Positions 20,614 through 25,790 of a stretch of 26,892 nt of DNA are shown piece after piece. The notes under the pieces are model-generated. The model made no database searches, was not told where the DNA came from, and saw nothing but the letters and a program-made list of their open reading frames with translations. The DNA is from a virus, in the IMG/VR virus record IMGVR_UViG_3300031720_000017, positions 1 to 26,892 of that record; one strand, written 5' to 3'. Position 1 is the first letter of the stretch; the number at the start of each line of letters is the position of its first letter. Position numbers and translations under genes: made by a program.

Positions 20614-22176
20614 TCAAACGTCGATGGTACGCGCGGTGGCGCTGCGCGTGGTAGCGGTGATGCTGGCGGGGCGCGCCCGCCCTTTCGCCCAGCGGCGCAA
20701 GGCTTCGACCTTCTCCGAAGCCGTACGCGCCAGGGGAACCGTGAGAGCGGCCGCGGTTTTCAGGTCGGCCGTCGTGATCGCCCGCTCCCCGTCCGCGAAG
20801 GCTGCAAAAAGCGCGTCAGGAACAAGCGCGGCCAGCTCGGCGCCTGTGAAGTCGGCCGTTGCGTCGGCGCACTCCGCGAGGTTGATCCCCTCGAGCGCTC
20901 GCCCGTGCTGTTTGAGGGCGGTGCCCAGGATCGCGGAGCGCTCGGCCGGCGAGGGCAGGTCGACGAAAAACAGCTCATCGAATCGGCCCTTGCGTAGCAG
21001 TTCGGGCGGGAGGGCGCTCACGTCGTTCGCGGTCGCGACGACAAACACGGAACCCGCGCGGTCCTGCATCCAGGAGAGCACGGCCCCGAGGGCGTCCGCT
21101 GAGGTGCCGCCGTCGGCCGCGCCCTGGGTTGCGCCCGCGAGGGCCTTCTCGATTTCGTCCAGCCAGAGCACGCACGGCGCGACGGTTTCCGCCACGCGCA
21201 GGGCCTTCCTGATGTTCTGCTCGGATTCCCCGACGTATTTCGAGCGCAGCGCGCCCATGTCCAGGCGCAGGAGCGGCATCGACCAGGCGGCCGCGATCGC
21301 CTTCGCGGTGAGGGATTTCCCGCAGCCGGGCACACCCACGAGCAAGGCGCCCTTGGGTGCCGGCAGGCCGTAGGCGCGCGCCTTCGGGCCGTACGCGGCG
21401 CGGCGGGAGACAAGCCAGGCCTTCAGGGCTTCCAGGCCTCCGACGGCGTCCAGGCCTCCCGCGATGGGATCAACCCACTCGAGCACCTTCTCCCGTGCGA
21501 TGACGCGCTTTTTCTCGGCGGCCACGGCGGCCGGGTCGATCTTGCGCGAGCTAACCAGGCTCTTGGCGTAGCACGCCTGGGCTTCCTCGGCCGTGAGCCC
21601 GACGGCGGCGTCGATGGCAGCGTCGCGCATGCCGTTCGGGGCTGCCTGGGCGCGGATGTCGTCGGGGAGCGCAGCGATGGCGGCGTCCAAGATCGCGGCC
21701 ACCTCGGCGCGGTCCGGGAGCGGGAACTCAACCGCTACCGCGTGCCCGGAGAGCTCGGGCGGAATCTCGCTTGAGGGCGTGAGCACGATGACGGCGCGCG
21801 CCTCCTCTCGGGGCGCTAGGGTGAGCTGGCGCGCGAGGGAGCGCAGGCCTCGGCACACGGTCGGATCGCGAAGCCAAGCCGGCATGTCGCGCAGGATCCA
21901 CACTTGCCGGCGCTTTGAGTCGCGGATCGTGGCGAGCACCTGGGCGGGGTCCGTGGCGCCCGTGCCGGCATCCTGGGGCGTGCCGGCGAAGTCGGCGATG
22001 CCCGAGGCGCAGTCCCAAAAGCGCGGCTCGTACTGAGCAGCCTGGGCGGCCTCGAGCAGAAGGCGCTCGGCGCGGGCCTCCTCTCGCGTGGTGATCCAGA
22101 TGAGCGGGTTCCTGGCCCGTAGCAGCGCGGCGATGTCTGCCGCGGCGCGAGAGCCGGCGTTGAGTGTGGCGGTCAT
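20614..22176 (-). CDS. AAA+ ATPase (FtsH/CDC48-like module)
   Basis: A 520-residue protein; ATG 22176 (ATGA overlap, AAAGGGA upstream) is preferred over the much longer open frame. Walker A GVPGCGKS is at about 280-287, a pore-loop-like YVGESEQN follows, Walker B CVLWLDEIEKAL is at about 333-344, sensor-1 VFVVATAND follows, and LRKGRFDELFFVDLP carries the arginine-finger region. The lid helices follow. The N-terminal ~250 residues hold a RecA-like fold remnant (LIWITTREEARAERLLLEAA) without an intact Walker A. There is no protease domain. It is probably an unfoldase or remodelling ATPase acting on protein complexes; a replication or host-takeover role is inferred from operon context. Confidence 0.9.
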   Translation of the reverse strand: MTATLNAGSRAAADIAALLRARNPLIWITTREEARAERLLLEAAQAAQYEPRFWDCASGIADFAGTPQDAGTGATDPAQVLATIRDSKRRQVWILRDMPAWLRDPTVCRGLRSLARQLTLAPREEARAVIVLTPSSEIPPELSGHAVAVEFPLPDRAEVAAILDAAIAALPDDIRAQAAPNGMRDAAIDAAVGLTAEEAQACYAKSLVSSRKIDPAAVAAEKKRVIAREKVLEWVDPIAGGLDAVGGLEALKAWLVSRRAAYGPKARAYGLPAPKGALLVGVPGCGKSLTAKAIAAAWSMPLLRLDMGALRSKYVGESEQNIRKALRVAETVAPCVLWLDEIEKALAGATQGAADGGTSADALGAVLSWMQDRAGSVFVVATANDVSALPPELLRKGRFDELFFVDLPSPAERSAILGTALKQHGRALEGINLAECADATADFTGAELAALVPDALFAAFADGERAITTADLKTAAALTVPLARTASEKVEALRRWAKGRARPASITATTRSATARTIDV

Positions 22177-22508
22177 GGCTGTGTCCCTTTGAGAATGTCG
22201 CGGATTGCCTCCTCGGTCAGCATGCGTTGGCCTTCGAGGTAGTAGCTGAACGTATTTCCGGCGCGTGTCCAGCGCTGCACGATGACGAGGTGCGAGCGCT
22301 CGTTCGAGCCGACGGCCCAGAACTCGAGCTCGCTCGCGGTCGGCCCGGTGGTGTTCGGCCCGTCGACGATTGCCAGGCAGCGGGCGCCTGCGTCGATGAG
22401 AGCGGCGTGCAGTTCCGAGGTCGGCGAAGTGCGGATCGCGTGCTCGTGTTCGCGCTGGGCTTTCGCCGCGGCGTCTATTCGGTCCATCTCTGTCGTGCGG
22501 TGTGGCAT
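22173..22508 (-). CDS. First gene of the leftward early operon, unknown
   Basis: A 111-residue protein; ATG 22508 is chosen because the conserved leader AAAGGGAACCC directly precedes it. A charged helical N-terminus (MDRIDAAAKAQREHEHAIRT) is followed by a beta-rich part (CLAIVDGPNTTG, LEFWAVGSNERSHLVIVQRW, AGNTFSYYLEGQRMLTEEAI). Its stop overlaps the AAA+ start as ATGA. It faces the central non-coding region and may be read from a promoter there. No family recognised. Confidence 0.75.
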   Translation of the reverse strand: MPHRTTEMDRIDAAAKAQREHEHAIRTSPTSELHAALIDAGARCLAIVDGPNTTGPTASELEFWAVGSNERSHLVIVQRWTRAGNTFSYYLEGQRMLTEEAIRDILKGTQP

Positions 22509-22560
22509 GGGTTCCCTTTCGTGGTCGTTTGGTTTGGACGCAAATCCAGAGAGCATACAA

Positions 22561-22573
22561 GCACGGGCCGTGC
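22561..22573. repeat. Perfect palindrome GCACGGGCCGTGC
   Basis: Six-base arms around one central base, in the leader side of the leftward early operon. Neither strand shows a following T-run, so it is not a terminator. It may be a protein-binding site. Confidence 0.55.
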
Positions 22574-22615
22574 CTGATTATTCCCTATGCGAATCAATGT
22601 ACGAAATCCCGACGG

Positions 22616-22630
22616 GCCGCAATTTGCGGC
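22616..22630. repeat. Perfect palindrome GCCGCAATTTGCGGC
   Basis: Seven-base arms around one central base. It lies between the GCACGGGCCGTGC palindrome and the parS-like site at regular-looking spacing (about 40 to 55 bases). No T-run follows; a protein-binding role is more likely than termination. Confidence 0.6.
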
Positions 22631-22651
22631 AGTAAGTGACGCGCTGCGTCA

Positions 22652-22665
22652 GTTCCACGTGGAAC
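22652..22665. promoter_or_regulatory. parS-like perfect palindrome GTTCCACGTGGAAC
   Basis: A perfect 14-base palindrome identical in layout to chromosomal parS (GTTTCACGTGAAAC), differing by one symmetric substitution; from memory the CC/GG form is used by Pseudomonas-type ParB. It could be bound by host ParB or a phage ParB outside the window. A chance palindrome or another CACGTG-binding factor cannot be excluded. Confidence 0.5.
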
Positions 22666-22696
22666 ATGCGCGTCAGCTCGAGGGGTTGTTGAGGAC

Positions 22697-22727
22697 TTGA
22701 CAGGGCGCCTCGGTGTCGTGGTAGGAT
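22697..22727 (+). promoter_or_regulatory. Candidate rightward promoter
   Basis: A perfect -35 TTGACA (22697-22702) is followed by TAGGAT (22722-22727), the same -10 as at 10694. The spacer is 19 bases, longer than optimal. It would transcribe the hairpin-rich non-coding region towards the HNH gene. Confidence 0.38.
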
Positions 22728-22815
22728 TCGCCCCGCTGCTCCTCCTCGGGAGCTGTGTTTCGCCCGCGCGCCTGGTCGAGCTCATCCTCGGCCGGGCCGC
22801 ATCCACCTGATGAGA

Positions 22816-22836
22816 GGTGCCCTTGGTTTTTGCACC
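22816..22836 (+). repeat. Alternative-pairing hairpin
   Basis: GGTGC (22816-22820) pairs with GCACC (22832-22836). A competing pair TTGGT (22823-22827) with ACCAA (22834-22838) shares ACC, so the two stems exclude each other. Such a switch is possible in an RNA from the promoter at 22697. Confidence 0.35.
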
Positions 22837-22853
22837 AACAAGGCCTCACTTCC

Positions 22854-22870
22854 GCCGGCAGCGCGCCGGC
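22854..22870. repeat. GC-rich hairpin
   Basis: GCCGGC (22854-22859) and GCCGGC (22865-22870) form a six-bp all-GC stem with a five-base loop. No T-run follows on either strand, so it is structural rather than a terminator. Confidence 0.5.
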
Positions 22871-22988
22871 CTCGAGGTGCGCCCCTGATCGTCGCGTAGT
22901 CTCAGCGTTCGCGTACGCAAGCCGGGCGGACTGCCGAACAGGAACCGGCGCTGGGTCTGATGTACGGGGCGCTGCCTCGAGCGCGTAA

Positions 22989-23008
22989 GGGGAGGGGGAG
23001 GGGAGGGG
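22989..23008 (+). other. Four-tract G-quadruplex motif
   Basis: Four runs of 4, 5, 4 and 4 guanines separated by single A residues. This fits a very stable parallel G-quadruplex with one-base loops on the plus strand (C-rich on the minus). It lies in the non-coding region about 30 bases before the large hairpin. Confidence 0.75.
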
Positions 23009-23027
23009 ATTGGTCATGCGTCGGGAT

Positions 23028-23068
23028 GGTAGAGGCAGAGGTGAGTGATTGCTCACCCTCCTTCTACC
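23028..23068. repeat. Long imperfect hairpin
   Basis: Outer arms GGTAGA (23028-23033) and TCTACC (23063-23068) and inner arms GGTGAG (23040-23045) and CTCACC (23052-23057) are all perfect, with additional pairs between them and a six-base loop TGATTG. No T-run follows. It is the strongest secondary structure of the region. Confidence 0.6.
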
Positions 23069-23243
23069 AAGCGCAGTGGATTTCTCCTATGGGAATCGGT
23101 GCACGGAGTCGCGGATTCTGTCCGCGCTCTTGCCTGAGCTGTACCACGCGAGTAACGGTGTACGGTGCCACAAGGGACAGCGTGCATCGGGTTTCGTTTG
23201 CGTTCCTCGAGTGAGAATTCGAAGCACGCTGCCTCATCGTTCC

Positions 23244-23257
23244 ACCGATCAATCGGT
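23244..23257. repeat. Inverted repeat ACCGATCAATCGGT
   Basis: Six-base arms around a two-base centre. Nearby two imperfect direct repeats (GGGACTGGCAC and GGGATTGGCAC, about 23280-23314) occur. It is a possible protein-binding site; no gene association is clear. Confidence 0.4.
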
Positions 23258-23390
23258 CGGGGTTCGGGCACGATGCTCGGGACTGGCACTGGGTTTCGGT
23301 GATCGGGATTGGCACGCTGGTGGAGTGGTGGCATCACTCTATCCCCACAAAAATAGAACCCGGTCTTTTGCCACGTGGTAATATTCCGGA

Positions 23391-23924
23391 GTGGAAGAAA
23401 AACACTGTCCGAGATGCGACCGAGACAAACACGAATCCGACTTCCATGAATCAGACGGCTGGTGCCGCGACTGCCGGCGGGAGTACAACAAGGAATGGCG
23501 GGCCGCCAACCCTGAGCGCGTCCGAGCTTCACAGAAAGCCTTTCACGCCCGGAACCCTGAAAAACACAAAGAGTACGAGCGCAGAAGGAGAAAAACGCCC
23601 GAATACCGCGAGCGCCGACGCGCCTACGAACGAAAGCGCTACGCGAAACTCCGCGTCGCGAACGGCCATCTTCCGAAGGAGCAACGAGTGGCGCGCGCCC
23701 GGATACGCTCGACCAGGTTTCAGTTGCGCCTGCTACTTCAGCAAGGGTTCCGGTGCGCGCTGTGTGGCGAGCTCATGCTCGAAGGCTTCGAGATGGACCA
23801 CATCATCCCACTCGCCCGCGGCGGCACGAACGATCGCGAGAACTTCCAACTCGCTTGCCAAGGGTGCAACGCGGAGAAGTGCGCGAAGATCATGAAGGTT
23901 GATATACCGCTAGAGCCGGCCTGA
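23391..23924 (+). CDS. HNH endonuclease with N-terminal zinc ribbon
   Basis: A 177-residue protein from GTG 23391. Residues 6-28 hold two CxxC pairs (CPRC, CRDC) forming a zinc ribbon. Residues 40-110 are an extremely basic helical linker (KEYERRRRKTPEYRERRRAY). The HNH domain is at about 120-165: CALC (122-125), the DH pair (136-137) in EMDHIIPLARGG, Asn151 and CQGCN (156-160). This is the full catalytic set. Such proteins nick or cut DNA and may be free-standing homing endonucleases or packaging/early nucleases. It borders the non-coding control region and is the first gene of the rightward early block. Confidence 0.9.
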   Translation: MEEKHCPRCDRDKHESDFHESDGWCRDCRREYNKEWRAANPERVRASQKAFHARNPEKHKEYERRRRKTPEYRERRRAYERKRYAKLRVANGHLPKEQRVARARIRSTRFQLRLLLQQGFRCALCGELMLEGFEMDHIIPLARGGTNDRENFQLACQGCNAEKCAKIMKVDIPLEPA

Positions 23925-24035
23925 GTAGACCAGGAAAAAAACGCTGTTTTCGCGTAGACTCTATCCATCGCCCACCCGCAGCGCGCGACCCGCGGGGAAC
24001 ACGGGCTTGAAGTCGCGCTTGTACTGGAGGTCACT

Positions 24036-24323
24036 ATGTCCTGGTCGATCAGCAAGCTCTACCGCAGTCCCGACGATGTCGCCGAGTCAATCCAGAAAGA
24101 GTCCCTGCCGAAAACGGTGCACGAGTACATCGTGACCGCGTGCGCGGAGTTGAAGCGCTTGAATGCAGCAGCGCCCGAGCAGCCGATGGTGCTCGTGCAT
24201 GGCCACGGGCACCTGTGCCACGAGGGGCCGGGCGGCGGGAACTACGAGGTGAGCACGGCGAAGTTGATCGTCACGCCGCTTCGCTTCGGGCAGACGCTCT
24301 CGCTGCCGCTTGCGGTGGTGTAG
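24036..24323 (+). CDS. Small early phage protein of unknown function
   Basis: A 95-residue protein with TGGAGG about 5 bases before ATG 24036. N-terminal helix (SPDDVAESIQKESLPKTVHE), then VLVHGHGHLCHEGPGGGNYE with several His and a Cys, then TAKLIVTPLRFGQTLSLPLA, a beta-rich end. The His/Cys/Glu cluster could bind a metal. The 111-base gap before it contains an A7 tract and no clear promoter. No family recognised. Confidence 0.72.
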   Translation: MSWSISKLYRSPDDVAESIQKESLPKTVHEYIVTACAELKRLNAAAPEQPMVLVHGHGHLCHEGPGGGNYEVSTAKLIVTPLRFGQTLSLPLAVV

Positions 24324-24324
24324 C

Positions 24325-24510
24325 GTGATCGCGCCCAAGCGGTGTCCTTGGTGCGGGGACGTTGTCTTTCGCTTGGAGGACCACGAACAAACGCGCTGCC
24401 TTGTGAAAGCGCTCGAGCGCGCGTTCGCAGTCACCAACCACATCACCCAAGCGGAGAAGCACAACACCCTGTACAACCCGTTTGGGCCGATACCGCCGTT
24501 CCTGCTGTGA
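24325..24510 (+). CDS. Small C2HC zinc-finger protein
   Basis: A 61-residue protein from GTG 24325, one base after the preceding TAG. CPWC (residues 7-10), His at about 20 and Cys at about 25 form a C-x2-C-x9-H-x4-C zinc finger, followed by a helix (LVKALERAFAVTNHITQAEK) and a hydrophobic C-terminus. It may bind nucleic acid or a host protein. Its stop overlaps the next GTG as GTGA. Confidence 0.7.
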   Translation: MIAPKRCPWCGDVVFRLEDHEQTRCLVKALERAFAVTNHITQAEKHNTLYNPFGPIPPFLL

Positions 24511-24671
24511 AGAACCTCAACTACGACCGCGAACACAAGCGCCGGTTGATCGCGAAGGCCCGAGCTCGCGAAGGGGCGCCGGGCTGGAAGCTCCCGGCCT
24601 TGTGGGAGAGGCGCGCCGCGCGCCTGCGGCGTTCGGCCTCGGGCGTGCTCCTTCGGATCCCGCGCTCGTGA
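24507..24671 (+). CDS. Small, very basic protein
   Basis: A 54-residue protein from GTG 24507 (GTGA overlap), rich in Arg and Lys (LNYDREHKRRLIAKARAREG, LWERRAARLRRSASGVLLRI). It would bind nucleic acid or an acidic partner. Its TGA overlaps the GTG of the next gene as GTGA, so it is embedded in a coupled chain. Function unknown. Confidence 0.6.
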   Translation: MKNLNYDREHKRRLIAKARAREGAPGWKLPALWERRAARLRRSASGVLLRIPRS

Positions 24672-24883
24672 ATCATCCCAGGTCGTATATATACTTCCTG
24701 GGACTGCTCGCGGGGTGCGCCTCCGCGGACAACCTGCGCGTGGTGCATCCGATCACCTGGCATGCCGTAGATCGCGCCGACTTGGTCATCGAGTGCCGCG
24801 ATGCCGATCCCGAGCTCCGGGGCTGCGTCGTCTCGAGGTCCGACGGTGATCACATCTACACGCTCCCCGTGTGCCGGCCTTGA
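24668..24883 (+). CDS. Small lipoprotein
   Basis: A 71-residue protein from GTG 24668 (GTGA overlap). The N-terminus has a short basic part, a hydrophobic core (SYIYFLGLLAGC) and a perfect lipobox Leu14-Ala15-Gly16-Cys17. The mature 55 residues carry ITWHAVDRADLVIECRDADP and three Cys residues that could form disulfides. Small phage lipoproteins made early often block superinfection at the outer membrane; that role is an inference here. It is the last gene before the strong promoter at 24907. Confidence 0.72.
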   Translation: MNHPRSYIYFLGLLAGCASADNLRVVHPITWHAVDRADLVIECRDADPELRGCVVSRSDGDHIYTLPVCRP

Positions 24884-24906
24884 ACACCGCCGGATGACGA
24901 TTCCCC

Positions 24907-24934
24907 TTGACGGATAATCCAAGGCGTGCATAAT
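24907..24934 (+). promoter_or_regulatory. Strong sigma70-type promoter with palindromic spacer
   Basis: TTGACG (24907-24912) and CATAAT (24929-24934), 5/6 each, with a 16-base spacer. The spacer region contains the palindrome GGATAATCC (24912-24920), and CCTTG/CAAGG arms flank it, an operator candidate. It drives the Acb2-containing operon. Confidence 0.68.
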
Positions 24935-24939
24935 AGAGG

Positions 24940-25080
24940 GGTGTCATAGATACCTGAGAGAGGGGAGGCCGTTGAAGCCATCCAGCACTCCCCGTGCGAG
25001 CAAGGCCGCTCGACGGAGCGGGCAACACCGGGACCGATTCGGCTAAGGCCCCGGGTTTCCAACAACACGAGGGGCAGACG
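24940..25080 (+). promoter_or_regulatory. Structured 5' leader of the Acb2-containing operon
   Basis: About 140 untranslated bases between the promoter and ATG 25081. Three hairpins are visible: GGGGAG/CTCCCC (24962-24967 with 24988-24993), CCGCTC-GACG-GAGCGG (25006-25021, tetraloop) and CCGGG/CCCGG (25028-25032 with 25050-25054) enclosing a short CCG/CGG stem. The ribosome site GAGGGG (25069-25074) follows, unpaired in this fold. It may be a riboswitch, a protein-binding leader or a processed RNA; I do not recognise a known class. Confidence 0.5.
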
Positions 25081-25374
25081 ATGACCAAGGACGAGGAAGC
25101 ACGTCGGCGACGCGCGGCGCGTAGGGCGAAAGCGCAAGCGGCACTGAATCACGAAATTGCGAGGCGCGAACAAGCCGCCCGCGAAGCCGGGTTCCAGTCG
25201 GGCAGAGTGTCGGGCGCCTCCGACATGCGCCACCAGGTGCTCGAGCACTCGGCCAAGCTCTACAAGCTCGGGCAGGATACCGAGGCGAACGCGGTGCGCG
25301 AGGTGTACCGCAAACTCTCCTCGACGCACTTGTCTACGGTTACCACTACGAACGAGGAGCCGCGGCGTGGATAA
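25081..25374 (+). CDS. Basic helical protein encoded before the Acb2-like gene
   Basis: A 97-residue protein; ATG 25081 with GAGGGG upstream is chosen over a longer frame running into the leader. A highly charged helix (EEARRRRAARRAKAQAALNH) is followed by GRVSGASDMRHQVLEHSAKL and a Thr/Ser-rich tail. It could bind nucleic acid. Its end overlaps the Acb2-like start by eight bases, so the two are co-translated and might act in the same counter-defence function. No family recognised. Confidence 0.75.
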   Translation: MTKDEEARRRRAARRAKAQAALNHEIARREQAAREAGFQSGRVSGASDMRHQVLEHSAKLYKLGQDTEANAVREVYRKLSSTHLSTVTTTNEEPRRG

Positions 25375-25591
25375 CCAGCACCGGCACATCACGGGATACC
25401 GGGATCTTTCGGCTCAGGAAATCGAGGCGATGAACATGGTGAAGGCTGCGGCCACCGACATCTCGCAGTTGGTCGAGGCGGTCTCCGCGATCGACGGCGT
25501 CGACCAGCGCTGGGTGGCGATCGCGCGCACCGGGTTGCAACAGGCGTTCATGGCTCTCACGCGGGCCATCGCGAAGCCGACGAGTTTCTGA
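25367..25591 (+). CDS. acb2: Acb2-like anti-CBASS protein (Acb2/Tad1 hairpin-domain family)
   Basis: A 74-residue helical protein from GTG 25367. GYRDLSAQEIEAMNMVKA at 10-27 and DQRWVAIARTGLQQAFMALT, RAIAKPTSF at the C-terminus match the small phage family whose characterised member Acb2 sequesters cyclic di- and trinucleotide signals of CBASS immunity. As I recall, Tyr11 and Lys26 of the PaMx33 protein bind the nucleotide; here Tyr is residue 11 and Lys residue 26 in this start numbering. Acb2 works as a homohexamer in the cytoplasm, soaking up the alarm signal so that effectors stay off. The family match is strong; activity and ligand range are inferred. Confidence 0.85.
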   Translation: MDNQHRHITGYRDLSAQEIEAMNMVKAAATDISQLVEAVSAIDGVDQRWVAIARTGLQQAFMALTRAIAKPTSF

Positions 25592-25592
25592 T

Positions 25593-25790
25593 ATGACGCG
25601 CGCCTGGCAACTACCTATCAGCGGGATGCACGCGGCCTATCGCTTGCACTGGTTCGAGGTGAGCGAGTCGACCGCGGTGCTCGTGCGCGCGGCTTGCGGG
25701 AGGAAGTTCAACCCGGGGTTCGCCGAGCGCAGAGGCTCCCTCCCCAGGTGTTCGACCTGCGCTCGAGCGGCCGGCCGGGTGGCATCGTGA
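25593..25790 (+). CDS. Small zinc-binding protein of unknown function
   Basis: A 65-residue protein, ATG 25593 two bases after the Acb2-like stop. A beta-rich start (MHAAYRLHWFEVSESTAVLV) is followed by RAACGRKFNPGF and CSTCARAAG, giving three Cys ligands of a likely zinc site. The form (query strand pair, ACG..., CxxC) recurs in small phage proteins. Its stop overlaps the exonuclease GTG as GTGA. Confidence 0.72.
   Translation: MTRAWQLPISGMHAAYRLHWFEVSESTAVLVRAACGRKFNPGFAERRGSLPRCSTCARAAGRVAS

Larger units (their letters stand above)
22509..23390. other. Central non-coding region at the divergence point; candidate origin/partition/control locus
   Basis: About 880 bases between the divergent early operons without a convincing gene. 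The open frames here lack ribosome sites, run through one another and have shadow-like compositions. It holds short perfect palindromes (22561-22573, 22616-22630, 22652-22665), a candidate rightward promoter (22697-22727), hairpins (22816-22836, 22854-22870, 23028-23068, 23244-23257) and a G-rich four-tract element (22989-23008). Such a cluster is typical of origins, partition or packaging sites, or of structured non-coding RNA. Confidence 0.6.

Noticed and set aside
19868-21373. Long plus-strand open frame (501 codons)
   Set aside because: Runs antisense across several well-supported minus-strand genes including the AAA+ ATPase; Ser/Arg/Ala-rich shadow composition.
22673-23056. Minus-strand frame (127 codons) in the central region
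   Set aside because: Low-complexity Pro/Ala/Glu product, AAGGAGG abuts its GTG with no spacing, and it covers the G-quadruplex complement and several hairpins. A coding role cannot be wholly excluded.
22960-23532. Overlapping plus and minus frames in the right half of the central region
   Set aside because: No ribosome sites, mutual overlap, mixed composition, and one runs into the well-supported HNH gene.
24949-25080. tRNA-like or tmRNA-like gene in the leader
   Set aside because: No acceptor stem, no T-loop GGTTCGA-type sequence and no cloverleaf could be drawn.
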